Positions 36,691-45,552 of a stretch of 64,000 nt of DNA are shown piece by piece. The position numbers were made by a program, and so were the translations under genes. Numbering within the stretch: position 1 is the stretch's first letter; the number at the start of each line of letters is the position of its first letter. Source of the stretch: Bacteroides sp. GM023 (lineage in GTDB: Bacteria; Bacteroidota; Bacteroidia; Bacteroidales; Bacteroidaceae); the NCBI RefSeq assembly GCF_014750685.1, contig NZ_JAAXGE010000003.1, positions 434,001-498,000 of the forward strand, written 5' to 3'. The notes under the pieces were generated by a model that did not search any database, was not told the DNA's origin, and was given only the letters and a program-made list of their open reading frames with translations.

Positions 36691-37586
36691 AAATAGCTGT
36701 TTTATATACTTGCTTTAATCGCAAGGTTAAGACATTGGCCTCTTTGCAGTCAGTGTTTGATGCCGCTGAGGCATATAACAAAATAAATGTGAATAAACTG
36801 GATATTGAAGTTTTTCTGACCGATGATGGTTGCACCGATGGAACACCTGAGGCTGTGTGTGAACTGTTTGTCGAAAAGAATGTGCATATACTAAAAGGAA
36901 CTGGTAACCTCTTTTGGACTCGTGGAATGTGCTTAGCTTGGGAAGAGGCAAGAAAGCGACATTCCGAGTGGGATTATTATCTACTTATGAACGATGATAC
37001 TACTATGAATTCATATGGGTTCGTTGAGTTGCTTAATGCCCAAAAATATTGCGTAAAACAATATAGGCAAGAAGGTGTTATCTCCGGTATTACCTGTTCG
37101 ACAACAGACCCGACTGTCATTACATATGGAGGTGATGTTATAGTCAATAGATTTACCGGAAAAGCCATTAGGTTAGGAAAAAGTTCTGTCCCCCAGATGG
37201 TAGATATGGCCAATGCTAATATTTTTATGGTTCCATGCTCTGTTGTTGATAAAATCGGAATATTTTATGACGGCTATGAGCATGCAAGTGCCGATAATGA
37301 CTATTCGATGCTCGCCTGTAGAAAGGGTATTCCTGTGTTGGTAACATCTGCTGCTTGTGGTGAGTGTGACAACGAACATCACAATTCTGATGTGGATAGC
37401 CAGCGCTTCATTAACATGACTCTTACTGAAAGAAGAGCATACTATAACCATCCTTTGCATTCAAAGAAAGATTATTTGACCTTCGTAAGACGTAACATGC
37501 CATTGCGTTATCCTTTGTCTTGGCTATTTACGATGCTGAAGGTGTATTGTCCGAAAATTTATTATAGAATTAACAATCATAAATAA
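36687..37586 (+). CDS. GT2-family glycosyltransferase
   Basis: 299 residues, GT-A fold. IAVLYTCFNRKVKTLASLQ at the N terminus, then the DDGCTDGTPE nucleotide-sugar loop, then MNDDTTM carrying the metal-binding acidic residues. The C-terminal EHASADNDYSMLACRKG is the acceptor-side region often seen in rhamnosyl/galactofuranosyl-type GT2 proteins. Inverting transferase for one linkage of the repeat; donor unknown. Confidence 0.88.
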   Translation: MKIAVLYTCFNRKVKTLASLQSVFDAAEAYNKINVNKLDIEVFLTDDGCTDGTPEAVCELFVEKNVHILKGTGNLFWTRGMCLAWEEARKRHSEWDYYLLMNDDTTMNSYGFVELLNAQKYCVKQYRQEGVISGITCSTTDPTVITYGGDVIVNRFTGKAIRLGKSSVPQMVDMANANIFMVPCSVVDKIGIFYDGYEHASADNDYSMLACRKGIPVLVTSAACGECDNEHHNSDVDSQRFINMTLTERRAYYNHPLHSKKDYLTFVRRNMPLRYPLSWLFTMLKVYCPKIYYRINNHK

Positions 37587-37611
37587 AAAACATTTTAATT
37601 TTTTATTAGTC

Positions 37612-38880
37612 ATGAAAGAAATTAAAATTGCCGTAATCGGCTTGGGCTATGTAGGTCTTCCACTTGCCCGTCTGTTTTCAACTAAGTACAAGACCGTAGG
37701 TTTTGACATGAATGCAAAGCGCTGTGAGGCTCTTATGGCTGGACATGATGCTACACTTGAGGTGGCTGACGACATCCTTCAGGATGCTATCAACAACTAC
37801 AGTTTCGTTTGTACCTCAGATATTGAGCAGATTCGTGCCTGCAACTTCTATGTTATTGCTGTACCTACTCCTGTCGATTCTGATAACCGCCCTGATCTCA
37901 AGCCTCTCTTGGATGCAAGCGAAACTGTAGGTAAGGTTATCAGTAAGGATGACATCGTAGTTTACGAGTCAACCGTTTATCCTGGTGTAACCGAGGAGGA
38001 GTGTTTGCCTGTAGTTGAGAAGATTTCTGGTCTGAAGTTCAATGTTGACTTCTATGCTGGATACTCTCCTGAGCGTATCAACCCAGGTGACAAGGAGCAT
38101 ACTGTAGAGAAGATTAAAAAGGTAACTTCTGGTTCAACTCCTGAGATTGCCAACATTGTTGATGGCGTATACAATTCTGTTCTAATCAATGGTACTCACA
38201 AGGCTCCTTCTATCAAGGTGGCTGAGGCCTCAAAGATCATTGAGAACAGCCAGCGTGACGTGAACATTGCTTTCATGAACGAGCTTGCCAAGATTTTTAA
38301 CGCTATGGGAATCGATACTCACGATGTGATTGAGGCAGCTGCAACCAAGTGGAATTTCATCAAACTGAGCCCGGGTCTCGTAGGTGGCCACTGCATCTCT
38401 GTCGACCCTTACTACCTCATCCAAAAGGCTCAGGTTTATGGTGTTCTCCCACGCATCATGTCTGCCTCTCGTCGTCTGAACGATGGCATGGGTGCTTACG
38501 TTGCTAACCAGACCATTAAGTGCATGAACAAGAAGGGTGTAATGGTAAAGGATGCTAAGATTCTTATCCTTGGTATCACTTTCAAGGAGAACTGTCCTGA
38601 CCTCCGCAACTCAAAGATTGTAGATATCTATGCCACTCTTCAGGAGTACACTGATAACATCTCTGTTTATGACCCATGGGCCAATCCTGCTGCTGTTAAG
38701 CACGAGTATGATATCGACATTACTAACGAACTTCCAACCGAGAAATTCGATGCTATTATCCTCGGGGTTGCACACAAGCAGTTCCTTGAGCTCGATCTGA
38801 AGGACCTTTTGAAGAAGAATGGCGTGATTTATGACGTGAAGGGCTTGCTTCCACGTGATATTATCAACGGTCGTCTGTAA
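37612..38880 (+). CDS. UDP-N-acetyl-hexosamine 6-dehydrogenase, TviB/WbpO type
   Basis: 422 residues. The NAD-binding AVIGLGYVGLPLARLFS, the central VYESTVYPGVTEEECLPV and the catalytic cysteine in GLVGGHCISVDPYYL are all present. The length and PGLVGGHCISVDPYYLIQKA place it with WbpO/TviB-like UDP-GlcNAc/GalNAc dehydrogenases rather than UDP-glucose dehydrogenases. The reaction is a double NAD-dependent oxidation giving a UDP-aminouronic acid, which would put a carboxylate in the polymer. Confidence 0.92.
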   Translation: MKEIKIAVIGLGYVGLPLARLFSTKYKTVGFDMNAKRCEALMAGHDATLEVADDILQDAINNYSFVCTSDIEQIRACNFYVIAVPTPVDSDNRPDLKPLLDASETVGKVISKDDIVVYESTVYPGVTEEECLPVVEKISGLKFNVDFYAGYSPERINPGDKEHTVEKIKKVTSGSTPEIANIVDGVYNSVLINGTHKAPSIKVAEASKIIENSQRDVNIAFMNELAKIFNAMGIDTHDVIEAAATKWNFIKLSPGLVGGHCISVDPYYLIQKAQVYGVLPRIMSASRRLNDGMGAYVANQTIKCMNKKGVMVKDAKILILGITFKENCPDLRNSKIVDIYATLQEYTDNISVYDPWANPAAVKHEYDIDITNELPTEKFDAIILGVAHKQFLELDLKDLLKKNGVIYDVKGLLPRDIINGRL

Positions 38881-38890
38881 ATAATGGGTA

Positions 38891-38934
38891 AGTGTGCGCA
38901 TGGTGCTAATGGAGGTTCGAATCCTCTGCATGCT
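38891..38934 (+). ncRNA. Compact tRNA-like fold (no anticodon arm)
   Basis: 7-bp acceptor-like helix AGTGTGC / GCATGCT (two G-T wobbles), then directly stacked a T-arm GGAGG-TTCGAAT-CCTCT with a perfect T-loop consensus and one wobble. The 13-nt linker contains GCA-TGG-TGC, a miniature D-hairpin. It is 44 nt in all and 16 bp before the acyltransferase ATG. It could be a tRNA relic, an att-site remnant or a leader structure. No anticodon arm, so not a functional tRNA. Confidence 0.35.
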
Positions 38935-38950
38935 TCAAAATTGTACAAAT

Positions 38951-39940
38951 ATGGAGAAGATAGAAAGATCCTCTAATATTGAATTACTGAGAATAATAGC
39001 AATGATAATGATTGTCTTGTATCATTGCTTAACAGAGTGCATAACTGCAAATCCTAATAATAGAATATTATTGTCTGCATATTACCTGTCTCATTGGGGG
39101 GTACCTGTATTCTTATTAATATCAGGATATTTCTCAGTCAAGCTATCTTTCAAGAAAGTATTCAACTTTTGGATGTATTGTGCTATATGGATGCTGATAT
39201 CCTATTTACTATCCTGTACCATGGGATATCACGTTATTGAGGTTGGCACACTTATCAAATGTATGCTACCATTCTCAAATACCAATTTATGGTTTGTTCC
39301 TTTCTATTTTTGGTTGATGCTTTTGTCTCCTATGTTGAATGCGGGTGTTAAAAATCTCAACACAAAAGAATTGGGCATATATACTATAGTCCTATTGTCA
39401 GCAACTTTATATTTTTCGCTCGTTTGGAAATCTCCTATTGTTGATGCCGGTCATAGTATAGTTTATTTTATCACACTATATATGACCGGCGCATTTTTGA
39501 AAAGAATCAACGGCTTTTATAGGTTAAATTTTAGAAGGTTGGCAATGGGTGTTTTTACTATGCTACTTATAGTAACAATGTTGACATTGATAATACCTCT
39601 TTCGTATCAAAAATTGCTTAAAGGTCTTGTCTTTTTCTATGTGAGTCCAATACTGTTGTTGTGTGCAGTTATTATTTTTATGTTATTCTTACAGATTAAC
39701 ATAAAAAGTCGTTTTGTAAACAACATAGCAGGAAGTTCATTCGCTATTTATCTTTTTCATGAAAATGGGTGGTCACACGCTTTCTTCTATGGAATAGTTG
39801 GAAAAATCATAAATGATTTTTCAGGCTTAGAACAGTTTGGTTTACTTTTATTATTTATTCTCGGATTGTGCATCGCGATAATAATGGTTGATAAGGCTAT
39901 AAGGGAGCCAATTACAAAGCTGGTGAATAAATTGTGTTGA
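38951..39940 (+). CDS. Acyltransferase family 3 membrane protein
   Basis: 329 residues from the ATG at 38951. An upstream GTG at 38894 would include the tRNA-like fold and is less likely. About 10 transmembrane helices. SSNIELLRIIAMIMIVLYHC is the signature start of the acyltransferase_3 (OafA/WecH) family, with the catalytic His in 'YHC'. LSHWGVPVFLLISGYFS follows. It probably O-acetylates the polymer or its repeat unit at the membrane. Confidence 0.9.
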   Translation: MEKIERSSNIELLRIIAMIMIVLYHCLTECITANPNNRILLSAYYLSHWGVPVFLLISGYFSVKLSFKKVFNFWMYCAIWMLISYLLSCTMGYHVIEVGTLIKCMLPFSNTNLWFVPFYFWLMLLSPMLNAGVKNLNTKELGIYTIVLLSATLYFSLVWKSPIVDAGHSIVYFITLYMTGAFLKRINGFYRLNFRRLAMGVFTMLLIVTMLTLIIPLSYQKLLKGLVFFYVSPILLLCAVIIFMLFLQINIKSRFVNNIAGSSFAIYLFHENGWSHAFFYGIVGKIINDFSGLEQFGLLLLFILGLCIAIIMVDKAIREPITKLVNKLC

Positions 39941-39965
39941 GGCTATCTTTATTGTTTAAAAGAAA

Positions 39966-40017
39966 AGAAGGTATACAAATGGAACCTTTGGTTTGTGGCT
40001 CGAAACTACTACCTGCT
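39966..40017 (+). ncRNA. Weak tRNA-like fold
   Basis: AGAAGGT (39966-39972) pairs with ACCTGCT (40011-40017) at six of seven positions. An inner AACC-TTT-GGTT hairpin and a T-arm-like GTGG-CTCGAAA-CTAC lie between. It is 13 bp before the next ATG. Less convincing than the one at 38,891. Confidence 0.2.
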
Positions 40018-40030
40018 ACAAGATAAATCT

Positions 40031-41149
40031 ATGTTGTATATGGTTAAGAAAAAAATAGCAATGGTTTTCCCCTACGCGCCATCGTATAGGGAGCCAATAT
40101 ATAAGTTAATGGACGAGGAATTTGAGTGTACCTTTTTCTTTTGTGGAAACTCCAATCGAGGGTTGAAACATATGGACTACTCTCATTTGAAAAATGTAAA
40201 TCTGCAGTTACAAGAAGGTAAGAAGGGACCATTTCTCTTTTACAATGGAATCTCTAAGATCGATTTCTCGGATTTTGATATAGTGATGCATCCAGGAACT
40301 ATACGTAATCTATCCTCCTGGTATCTGAATATCAAGTTACATCTTATGAAGAGCAGACCTCAGATTGTAATATGGACTCATGGTTGGTATGGCAAAGAGA
40401 GTAAACTGGAGATGTCCTTGAAGCGCATATATTTTGGCCTCATCGACCGAATTTATGTATATGGAAATTATGCAAAACAAGGTTTATCGAAAGACGGGGT
40501 TTCCGCTTCTAAAATAACAACAATTTACAATTCTCTTGATTACGACAGCCAAAAAGCAGTTCGTGCTGAAATAGAGCCATCGGATGTGTATAAGAAGCAT
40601 TTTGGTAATGATTATCCAATAATTATCATGATAGGTAGATTGAATATCCGAAAGAAACTCGATATGCTGATTGAAGCCATGTCTGCTCTGGAAAAGAGGG
40701 GAGAACATTACAACCTTATGTTTATAGGTGACGGAGAGGACAGGAAGAAACTTGAGACATTAGTGGCAAAACATGGACTTTCTGATCGGGTTTGGTTTTA
40801 TGGTGCATGCTTTGATGAGAAGACTAATGCTGAACTTCTCTATAACGCCGATTTGTGCATAATCCCGGGAGATATAGGATTGACGGCTATTCATGCCATG
40901 ACTCTTGGCGTGGCTGTTATCTCCCATAACTGCTTCAAATTGCAAGGACCTGAATTTGAGGCAATCGTCCCTGGTGTCACTGGCGTTTTTTTTGAACATG
41001 ATAGTGTAGTGTCCTTATGTGACACTATTAGTGGATGGTTCAAAATAAAGGATGGAAATCGACAAGAGGTTCGTGAAGCTTGCTACGCTGAGATTAAGGC
41101 TCACTGGACTCCACAGGTGCAACTTGATATACTTAAGTCAACATTCTAA
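40031..41149 (+). CDS. GT4-type glycosyltransferase
   Basis: 372 residues from the ATG at 40031, after rejecting an upstream GTG inside the structured leader. GT-B fold. N-terminal IAMVFPYAPSYREPIYKLMD; C-terminal IIMIGRLNIRKKLDMLIEAM, which is the donor-binding segment of GT4 enzymes, and CIIPGDIGLTAIHAMTLGV in place of the usual 'ExxGxxxxEAMA' motif. The change of the first Glu to Asp-Ile-Gly is notable but seen in some family members. It lies 2 bp before the deacetylase. Confidence 0.85.
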   Translation: MLYMVKKKIAMVFPYAPSYREPIYKLMDEEFECTFFFCGNSNRGLKHMDYSHLKNVNLQLQEGKKGPFLFYNGISKIDFSDFDIVMHPGTIRNLSSWYLNIKLHLMKSRPQIVIWTHGWYGKESKLEMSLKRIYFGLIDRIYVYGNYAKQGLSKDGVSASKITTIYNSLDYDSQKAVRAEIEPSDVYKKHFGNDYPIIIMIGRLNIRKKLDMLIEAMSALEKRGEHYNLMFIGDGEDRKKLETLVAKHGLSDRVWFYGACFDEKTNAELLYNADLCIIPGDIGLTAIHAMTLGVAVISHNCFKLQGPEFEAIVPGVTGVFFEHDSVVSLCDTISGWFKIKDGNRQEVREACYAEIKAHWTPQVQLDILKSTF

Positions 41150-41151
41150 CT

Positions 41152-41856
41152 ATGAGCCTAATAAGAAAAGTAACCTGCAAACTCAGCCATATATACTATG
41201 AACGTCTATCCATAAAAAGACATGCGGTCGGAAAGGTACTGATGCTGCATTGGGTAGACGATAATGCGAAAGAATCGGAAATAAGCCCATATCATATATC
41301 TACAGAAGGTTGTCGAAAACTATTGAAATGGTTGAATGGTCAAAACACCATAAGGTTAGAGAATTGGGAACAGGAGAAGGACTTTTATGCACTCTCGATA
41401 GATGATGTGCCTGAGAATTTTTATCATAATGTTTATCCTCTTCTGAAAGAGATGGAGATTCCTTTTACCATTTTTGTGAATACTACCTTACTTGATGGGC
41501 GGGGCTATATTACAGTAGACCAATTAAAAGAAATTGCTCGATGTCCGCTTTGCACAGTTGGCTCTCATGGTGTCAGCCACTCTTTATATTATAAAATGAG
41601 TGCGAATGAGGCTTTGAAAGACTTACAGAAGTCAAAGAAGATTCTTGAAACTATCATTGACTGTCCAGTTGAGATGTATGCGTTTCCTTACGGTTCGTAT
41701 TATGCATGCGGTTATCAGAACAAATTCCTAGTGATGAAAGTGTATAAATATGGCTTTGGAACGATAGGAGCACCGATAACCTTCCCTAATACGTTACCTA
41801 ATTACTATCTCCCACGCATTAATGTAGATTGTGAATTTATAAAAAATATAAAATGA
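41152..41856 (+). CDS. Polysaccharide deacetylase family (CE4-like) protein
   Basis: 234 residues. NodB-type motifs in order: FYALSIDDVPENFY (the metal/catalytic Asp pair), then VGSHGVSHSLY (HxxxH-type metal site), then YAFPYGSY. No signal peptide is seen, so the protein would act in the cytoplasm on lipid-linked or nucleotide intermediates, unlike most exported CE4 enzymes. It could remove an N- or O-acetyl group from a repeat-unit sugar. It overlaps the next gene by 4 bp. Confidence 0.85.
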   Translation: MSLIRKVTCKLSHIYYERLSIKRHAVGKVLMLHWVDDNAKESEISPYHISTEGCRKLLKWLNGQNTIRLENWEQEKDFYALSIDDVPENFYHNVYPLLKEMEIPFTIFVNTTLLDGRGYITVDQLKEIARCPLCTVGSHGVSHSLYYKMSANEALKDLQKSKKILETIIDCPVEMYAFPYGSYYACGYQNKFLVMKVYKYGFGTIGAPITFPNTLPNYYLPRINVDCEFIKNIK

Positions 41857-42758
41857 ATAAGAAAGTTTCAGTTATCATGCCGTTTTATAATGGAAAAGAA
41901 TGGCTTGAAGAGGCTTTGGATAGTGTTTTAGCTCAGACATATACTAATATGGAGGTTCTTTTGGTCAATGATGGATCTTTGGAAGATATTACTGATATTG
42001 TCAGAAAGTATAAAGGGAAAATCCGTTATTTTGAAAAGGAGAATGGTGGAGTATCGACAGCTCGCAATCTCGGTATGAAAGAGGCAAAAGGTGATTATAT
42101 CGCCTTCATGGATTCTGACGATTATTGGATGCCGGAGAAGACGGCAAAGCAGGTTGCCTTTATGGAAGAGCGTAATATAGTCTGGTCACATACTGGCTTT
42201 GTATACTGGTATTACGAAGAGGGCAGAGAGGTACGTGTGCATAACAACAAAAACTATGGAGAAGTTCATGAAGCGGTAAAGATTCACTTCCAGGTATCTA
42301 CGCCTTCAGTTATGATTAGTCGTACAATATTGGATGATCATACAGATTTCATATTTCCTGTAGAATTCCGTACAGGTCAAGATTCTGCTTTTTACCGAAT
42401 GTTAAGTAAGTACTATCAGTTAGGATTCATTGAAGAACCCTTGATGAAAGTACGCATCCGTGGAGACAATAGTGGCAGAAGAGCTATGGTGCGATTGCAT
42501 ATGTCAAGCCAGTTGAACGAACGACGTATCGTAGGTTCAGACGGATTTGATGTGGAGGATTTTTTCGTGCGCACTATGATTCGATATAACGCATGGGGTT
42601 ACAAGATGATTAGCAAATTAAAGTTTTCTGATACCATTAAAGAGAAATTGGCTAAAGCGTATTGGGCACCTGCTTTTATATTTGAGCGTGTTTATTCGAA
42701 GAAATACCAGTCCAAAACAGAAATTGAAGAGAAATATATACTCAGGTATGACTCGTAA
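41853..42758 (+). CDS. GT2-family glycosyltransferase
   Basis: 301 residues, GT-A fold. KVSVIMPFYNGKEWLEEALDSVLAQ-type N terminus with the nucleotide loop LLVNDGSLEDITDIV, then GGVSTARNLGMKEAKGDYIAFMDSDDYW (quoted in part) giving the DxD-like metal site MDSDDYW. The C-terminal half is charged and may bind the acceptor. Translationally coupled to the deacetylase gene. Confidence 0.9.
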   Translation: MNKKVSVIMPFYNGKEWLEEALDSVLAQTYTNMEVLLVNDGSLEDITDIVRKYKGKIRYFEKENGGVSTARNLGMKEAKGDYIAFMDSDDYWMPEKTAKQVAFMEERNIVWSHTGFVYWYYEEGREVRVHNNKNYGEVHEAVKIHFQVSTPSVMISRTILDDHTDFIFPVEFRTGQDSAFYRMLSKYYQLGFIEEPLMKVRIRGDNSGRRAMVRLHMSSQLNERRIVGSDGFDVEDFFVRTMIRYNAWGYKMISKLKFSDTIKEKLAKAYWAPAFIFERVYSKKYQSKTEIEEKYILRYDS

Positions 42759-42802
42759 ATTAACTTCAGAAAATAGCCTTATTTAAATTTAATAATTAAA
42801 CA

Positions 42803-42849
42803 TCCGCCCGCGTAAGTGGTCGAAATGTGGTACAATACCATCGGGCGGA
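42803..42849 (+). ncRNA. Compact tRNA-like fold
   Basis: 8-bp perfect helix TCCGCCCG (42803-42810) / CGGGCGGA (42842-42849). A hairpin GTGGT-ACAAT-ACCAT stacks directly on its 3' strand; read as 4 bp, the loop is TACAATA, close to a T-loop. The linker contains AAGTGGTCGAAA, like a D-arm of a class II tRNA. Length 47 nt, similar to the fold at 38,891. It is followed by ACA. Confidence 0.3.
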
Positions 42850-43270
42850 ACAGATAAACTTCCTATATAAAAAAGCCTATATGATTCTGAACGTATTCTG
42901 CTACCATCTGTCGAGTAGTAACTATACAGAGGTAAACGACTATCTGACGCTCAATCAAGTGAAAAGTCGTAATGCTTTAGGTCAATATTATCGCTTACTG
43001 AGCTGTGGGTATGAATACAGAAAGATTGAGGTAAAGACAATTTTAGAGGCGATAGACAAGGAAGTCCCTACCATTGTGATAATGGTATGAATGAAACGTC
43101 TGGAGCCAATTTGGGGATATTAGAAGATGTAGGATTGAAGGATGCTTAGTGGGAAGGTGCATTTTGTATGGGGTGCCTATACACTATCCGCTGCCATTTG
43201 GGATTGATCATATCATGTACTCCAAGGAGCTGATCGTACATTATACCGTTATGATTAGATTTGAAATTAA
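42827..43270 (+). pseudogene. Degraded coding remnant between glycosyltransferase genes
   Basis: An open frame of 87 codons (42827-43090, GTG start) continues in pieces: a short stretch after its stop, then another frame reading GVPIHYPLPFGIDHIMYSKE up to a stop near 43270. Composition is protein-like, but no intact gene and no recognisable family. It occupies most of the 522-bp gap between the GT2 and WbuB-like genes. A deleted capsule gene or recombination scar is the simplest explanation. Confidence 0.4.
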
Positions 43271-43280
43271 GTAAAAATAT

Positions 43281-44504
43281 ATGAGAATACTGATAGTAAC
43301 ACAATATTATTTTCCAGAACAGTTTCAGATTAATGAGATTGCTTCCGAACTGGTGAAGAGGGGCCACAAGGTGACTGTGCTTTGTGGTCTGCCTAATTAC
43401 CCCAAAGGCGTAGAGTTTGAAGGTTATAGAACGGTGACAGAATGTGAAGAAAGGGAAAGAGAGTATCTGGAGCAGACGGGGGTGAAGGTGATTCACGTGA
43501 AACAGGTGTTGCGCGGGAAGAATCCTTTATCGCTGGTGCGGAACTACTTCAGCTTTGTGAAAGAGAGTAAGAAGAAGGTTCGGGAGCTGGTGGCTATGGG
43601 CAAAAGGTATGATGTGGTGCTGGGTTATCAACTGTCACCAATCACCTCGATGTATGCGGCCCTAGAATACAAGAAACTGACGGGCGTACCGGTGGTGTAT
43701 TATACGCTCGATCTGTGGCCTGTGTCGGCCGAGGGTATCCTAAAGTCAAAAAAGAATCCGCTGATGCTACCTGTGGCGAGGATGAGCAAGGAATTGTATC
43801 TGGGTGCTGATAAGGTGTTGGTGACTTCACGCCCCTTCATCGATTATCTGCACCGAGTGAATGGTGTGCCGGAAGAGCGGATGGTGTATCTGCCTCAGCA
43901 TGCGGGCACAGAGATGCTCGACAAGGATATGAGGGCTGAAGAGAATGGTGTGGCGGACTTCATGTTTGCGGGAAACATAGGCAAGGGGCAGTGTGTGGAT
44001 GTGATCATTAAGGCTGCTCAGCTGCTGGGTAAACGAGATGACTACAGGATTCACATGGTGGGCGATGGGCGTATGCGACAGGAACTGGAGCAGATGGTGA
44101 AGAGGATTGGATTGCAGGAGAATGTGATCTTTTACGGTAACCAGAAGCGCGAGGATATGCCAAAGTTCTATAAGATGGCCGATGTGCTACTCATCACGCT
44201 GCGTGGCAACAATGAGGTGGGCAATACCATCCCGGGTAAGTTACAGATGTATATGACTACGGGTAAGACGATTATGGGTGCTATCAATGGTGGTGCTCAT
44301 GAGGTGATTAAGGAGGCGAAGTGTGGCAACTGCGTAGCTGCTGGCGATTATCAGGGTCTCGCCAAATTGATGAAATTCTATATTGGGCATCCCAATGGTT
44401 TTAGTTTTTGTGGAGAAAATGCCCGTAAATATTTTTTAAAGCACTTTACGCTTGAACATTATATGAACAGCTTGGAGAAGGAATTTCAGAGTCTTGTTAA
44501 ATAA
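43281..44504 (+). CDS. wbuB: WbuB-like GT4 glycosyltransferase, probable L-FucNAc transferase
   Basis: 407 residues, GT-B fold. RILIVTQYYFPEQFQINEIA and GLPNYPKGVEFEGY are hallmark segments of WbuB-type transferases. C-terminal GNIGKGQCVDVIIKAA and RGNNEVGNTIPGKLQMYM match the nucleotide-binding half. In E. coli O26 and relatives WbuB is linked to fnlABC and wbuC and is assigned to L-FucNAc transfer. The same set is present here (fnl genes at 23-27 kb, wbuC at 47.9 kb). Base composition is more GC-rich than the preceding genes. Confidence 0.88.
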   Translation: MRILIVTQYYFPEQFQINEIASELVKRGHKVTVLCGLPNYPKGVEFEGYRTVTECEEREREYLEQTGVKVIHVKQVLRGKNPLSLVRNYFSFVKESKKKVRELVAMGKRYDVVLGYQLSPITSMYAALEYKKLTGVPVVYYTLDLWPVSAEGILKSKKNPLMLPVARMSKELYLGADKVLVTSRPFIDYLHRVNGVPEERMVYLPQHAGTEMLDKDMRAEENGVADFMFAGNIGKGQCVDVIIKAAQLLGKRDDYRIHMVGDGRMRQELEQMVKRIGLQENVIFYGNQKREDMPKFYKMADVLLITLRGNNEVGNTIPGKLQMYMTTGKTIMGAINGGAHEVIKEAKCGNCVAAGDYQGLAKLMKFYIGHPNGFSFCGENARKYFLKHFTLEHYMNSLEKEFQSLVK

Positions 44505-44513
44505 AGAATACTT

Positions 44514-45548
44514 ATGGTTGAATTCAAAAAGTTAATAAATGGACGTGCTCTTTATCAGGAGGGCGATAAGATATGGGTGGCGAAGGGTAGAAGGTTCTTT
44601 GCTGTGAACTATAATGGCAAAAGGGTAAGCAGTATGTTCGTGGTTCCTGGGGGAGTGAAGGAACGTCTGATGACCTGCGACCGCATCTTGACTCAAGGTA
44701 CACGCAACGATATTCGTATTCTGCTGCTTTTGAAGAACGGCAACATTCTGATTGCGGTCAAGAGAAAGGTGCTGATTTTCTCGCCTCAGGGCGAGGTGGT
44801 GAACACTTGGACGGAGTTTCAGGGAAACAAACCAGGACATCAAGGTGCGTGTGTGACACCCGACGGTACGGTGTTCTTCACGGAATATTTGCTCAATCCA
44901 AAGCGTGACCATGCCGTCCGACTGTGGCGTTCACAGGATCACGGCATGACTTGGCAAGTAGTGAAGGTGTTTGTCCCAGGTGACATTCGTCATCTTCACT
45001 TCATCAAGTGGGATGTATATGCGGAGTGCCTTTGGATGGGTACAGGTGACTATGGTGAGGGAGGTTGCGAGAATCGTCTTTATCAGAGTAAGGACAATGG
45101 CGAGACTTGGCGTTTGGTGGGACAGGGCAGTCAGGACTGGAGAGCCATTGGCGTGTGTCTGACAGAGGATGCCCTCATTTGGGGTACGGATGCCGGTAGT
45201 TGTCCCGATACTGTACACTTTGTGAAGATGGATCGCAAGACGGAGCAGCTGGAGGTATTGGAGGATATGGAAGGTCCTTGCCACGGTTGCGCTTCATTTG
45301 CTGACGGTCGCATTTTCTTTTCGACGGGAGTGGAAGGTGGTGAGAATGAGAAAGATAATATTGCCCGCATGAAGATGCTGACACCTCAAGGTCTACAGAC
45401 GGTATGGGAGTGTGAGAAGGATTGCCTTCCGTTAATCATTCAGTATGGCGTAATGCGCTTCCCTCTCGGTACCGACCAGTGCAATAGAGTGGTATTTACT
45501 ACGATGGGACTCAAAGGACACGGTGAGAGTGTGATGATTGAAAAATAA
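44514..45548 (+). CDS. Cytoplasmic sialidase-fold (Asp-box) beta-propeller protein
   Basis: 344 residues without a signal peptide. Two clear Asp-box/BNR motifs, LWRSQDHGMTW (about 138) and LYQSKDNGETW (about 190), and a repeating strand pattern across the whole length suggest a five- to six-bladed propeller. Catalytic residues of true sialidases (Arg triad, Tyr/Glu pair) cannot be confirmed. Many Cys and Asp. It lies 9 bp after the WbuB-like gene, inside the biosynthetic operon where a degradative enzyme is unexpected. It may be a structural scaffold, an editing hydrolase or a transferase of the propeller class. Confidence 0.6.
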   Translation: MVEFKKLINGRALYQEGDKIWVAKGRRFFAVNYNGKRVSSMFVVPGGVKERLMTCDRILTQGTRNDIRILLLLKNGNILIAVKRKVLIFSPQGEVVNTWTEFQGNKPGHQGACVTPDGTVFFTEYLLNPKRDHAVRLWRSQDHGMTWQVVKVFVPGDIRHLHFIKWDVYAECLWMGTGDYGEGGCENRLYQSKDNGETWRLVGQGSQDWRAIGVCLTEDALIWGTDAGSCPDTVHFVKMDRKTEQLEVLEDMEGPCHGCASFADGRIFFSTGVEGGENEKDNIARMKMLTPQGLQTVWECEKDCLPLIIQYGVMRFPLGTDQCNRVVFTTMGLKGHGESVMIEK

Positions 45549-45552
45549 TACC

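Noticed and set aside
38891..38934. A complete tRNA gene
   Set aside because: No anticodon arm or normal D-arm; only acceptor and T-arm-like parts are present.
38894..38950. Longer N terminus of the acyltransferase starting at GTG 38894
   Set aside because: The family motif SSNIELLRIIA starts shortly after the ATG at 38951, and the upstream part coincides with the structured tRNA-like region.
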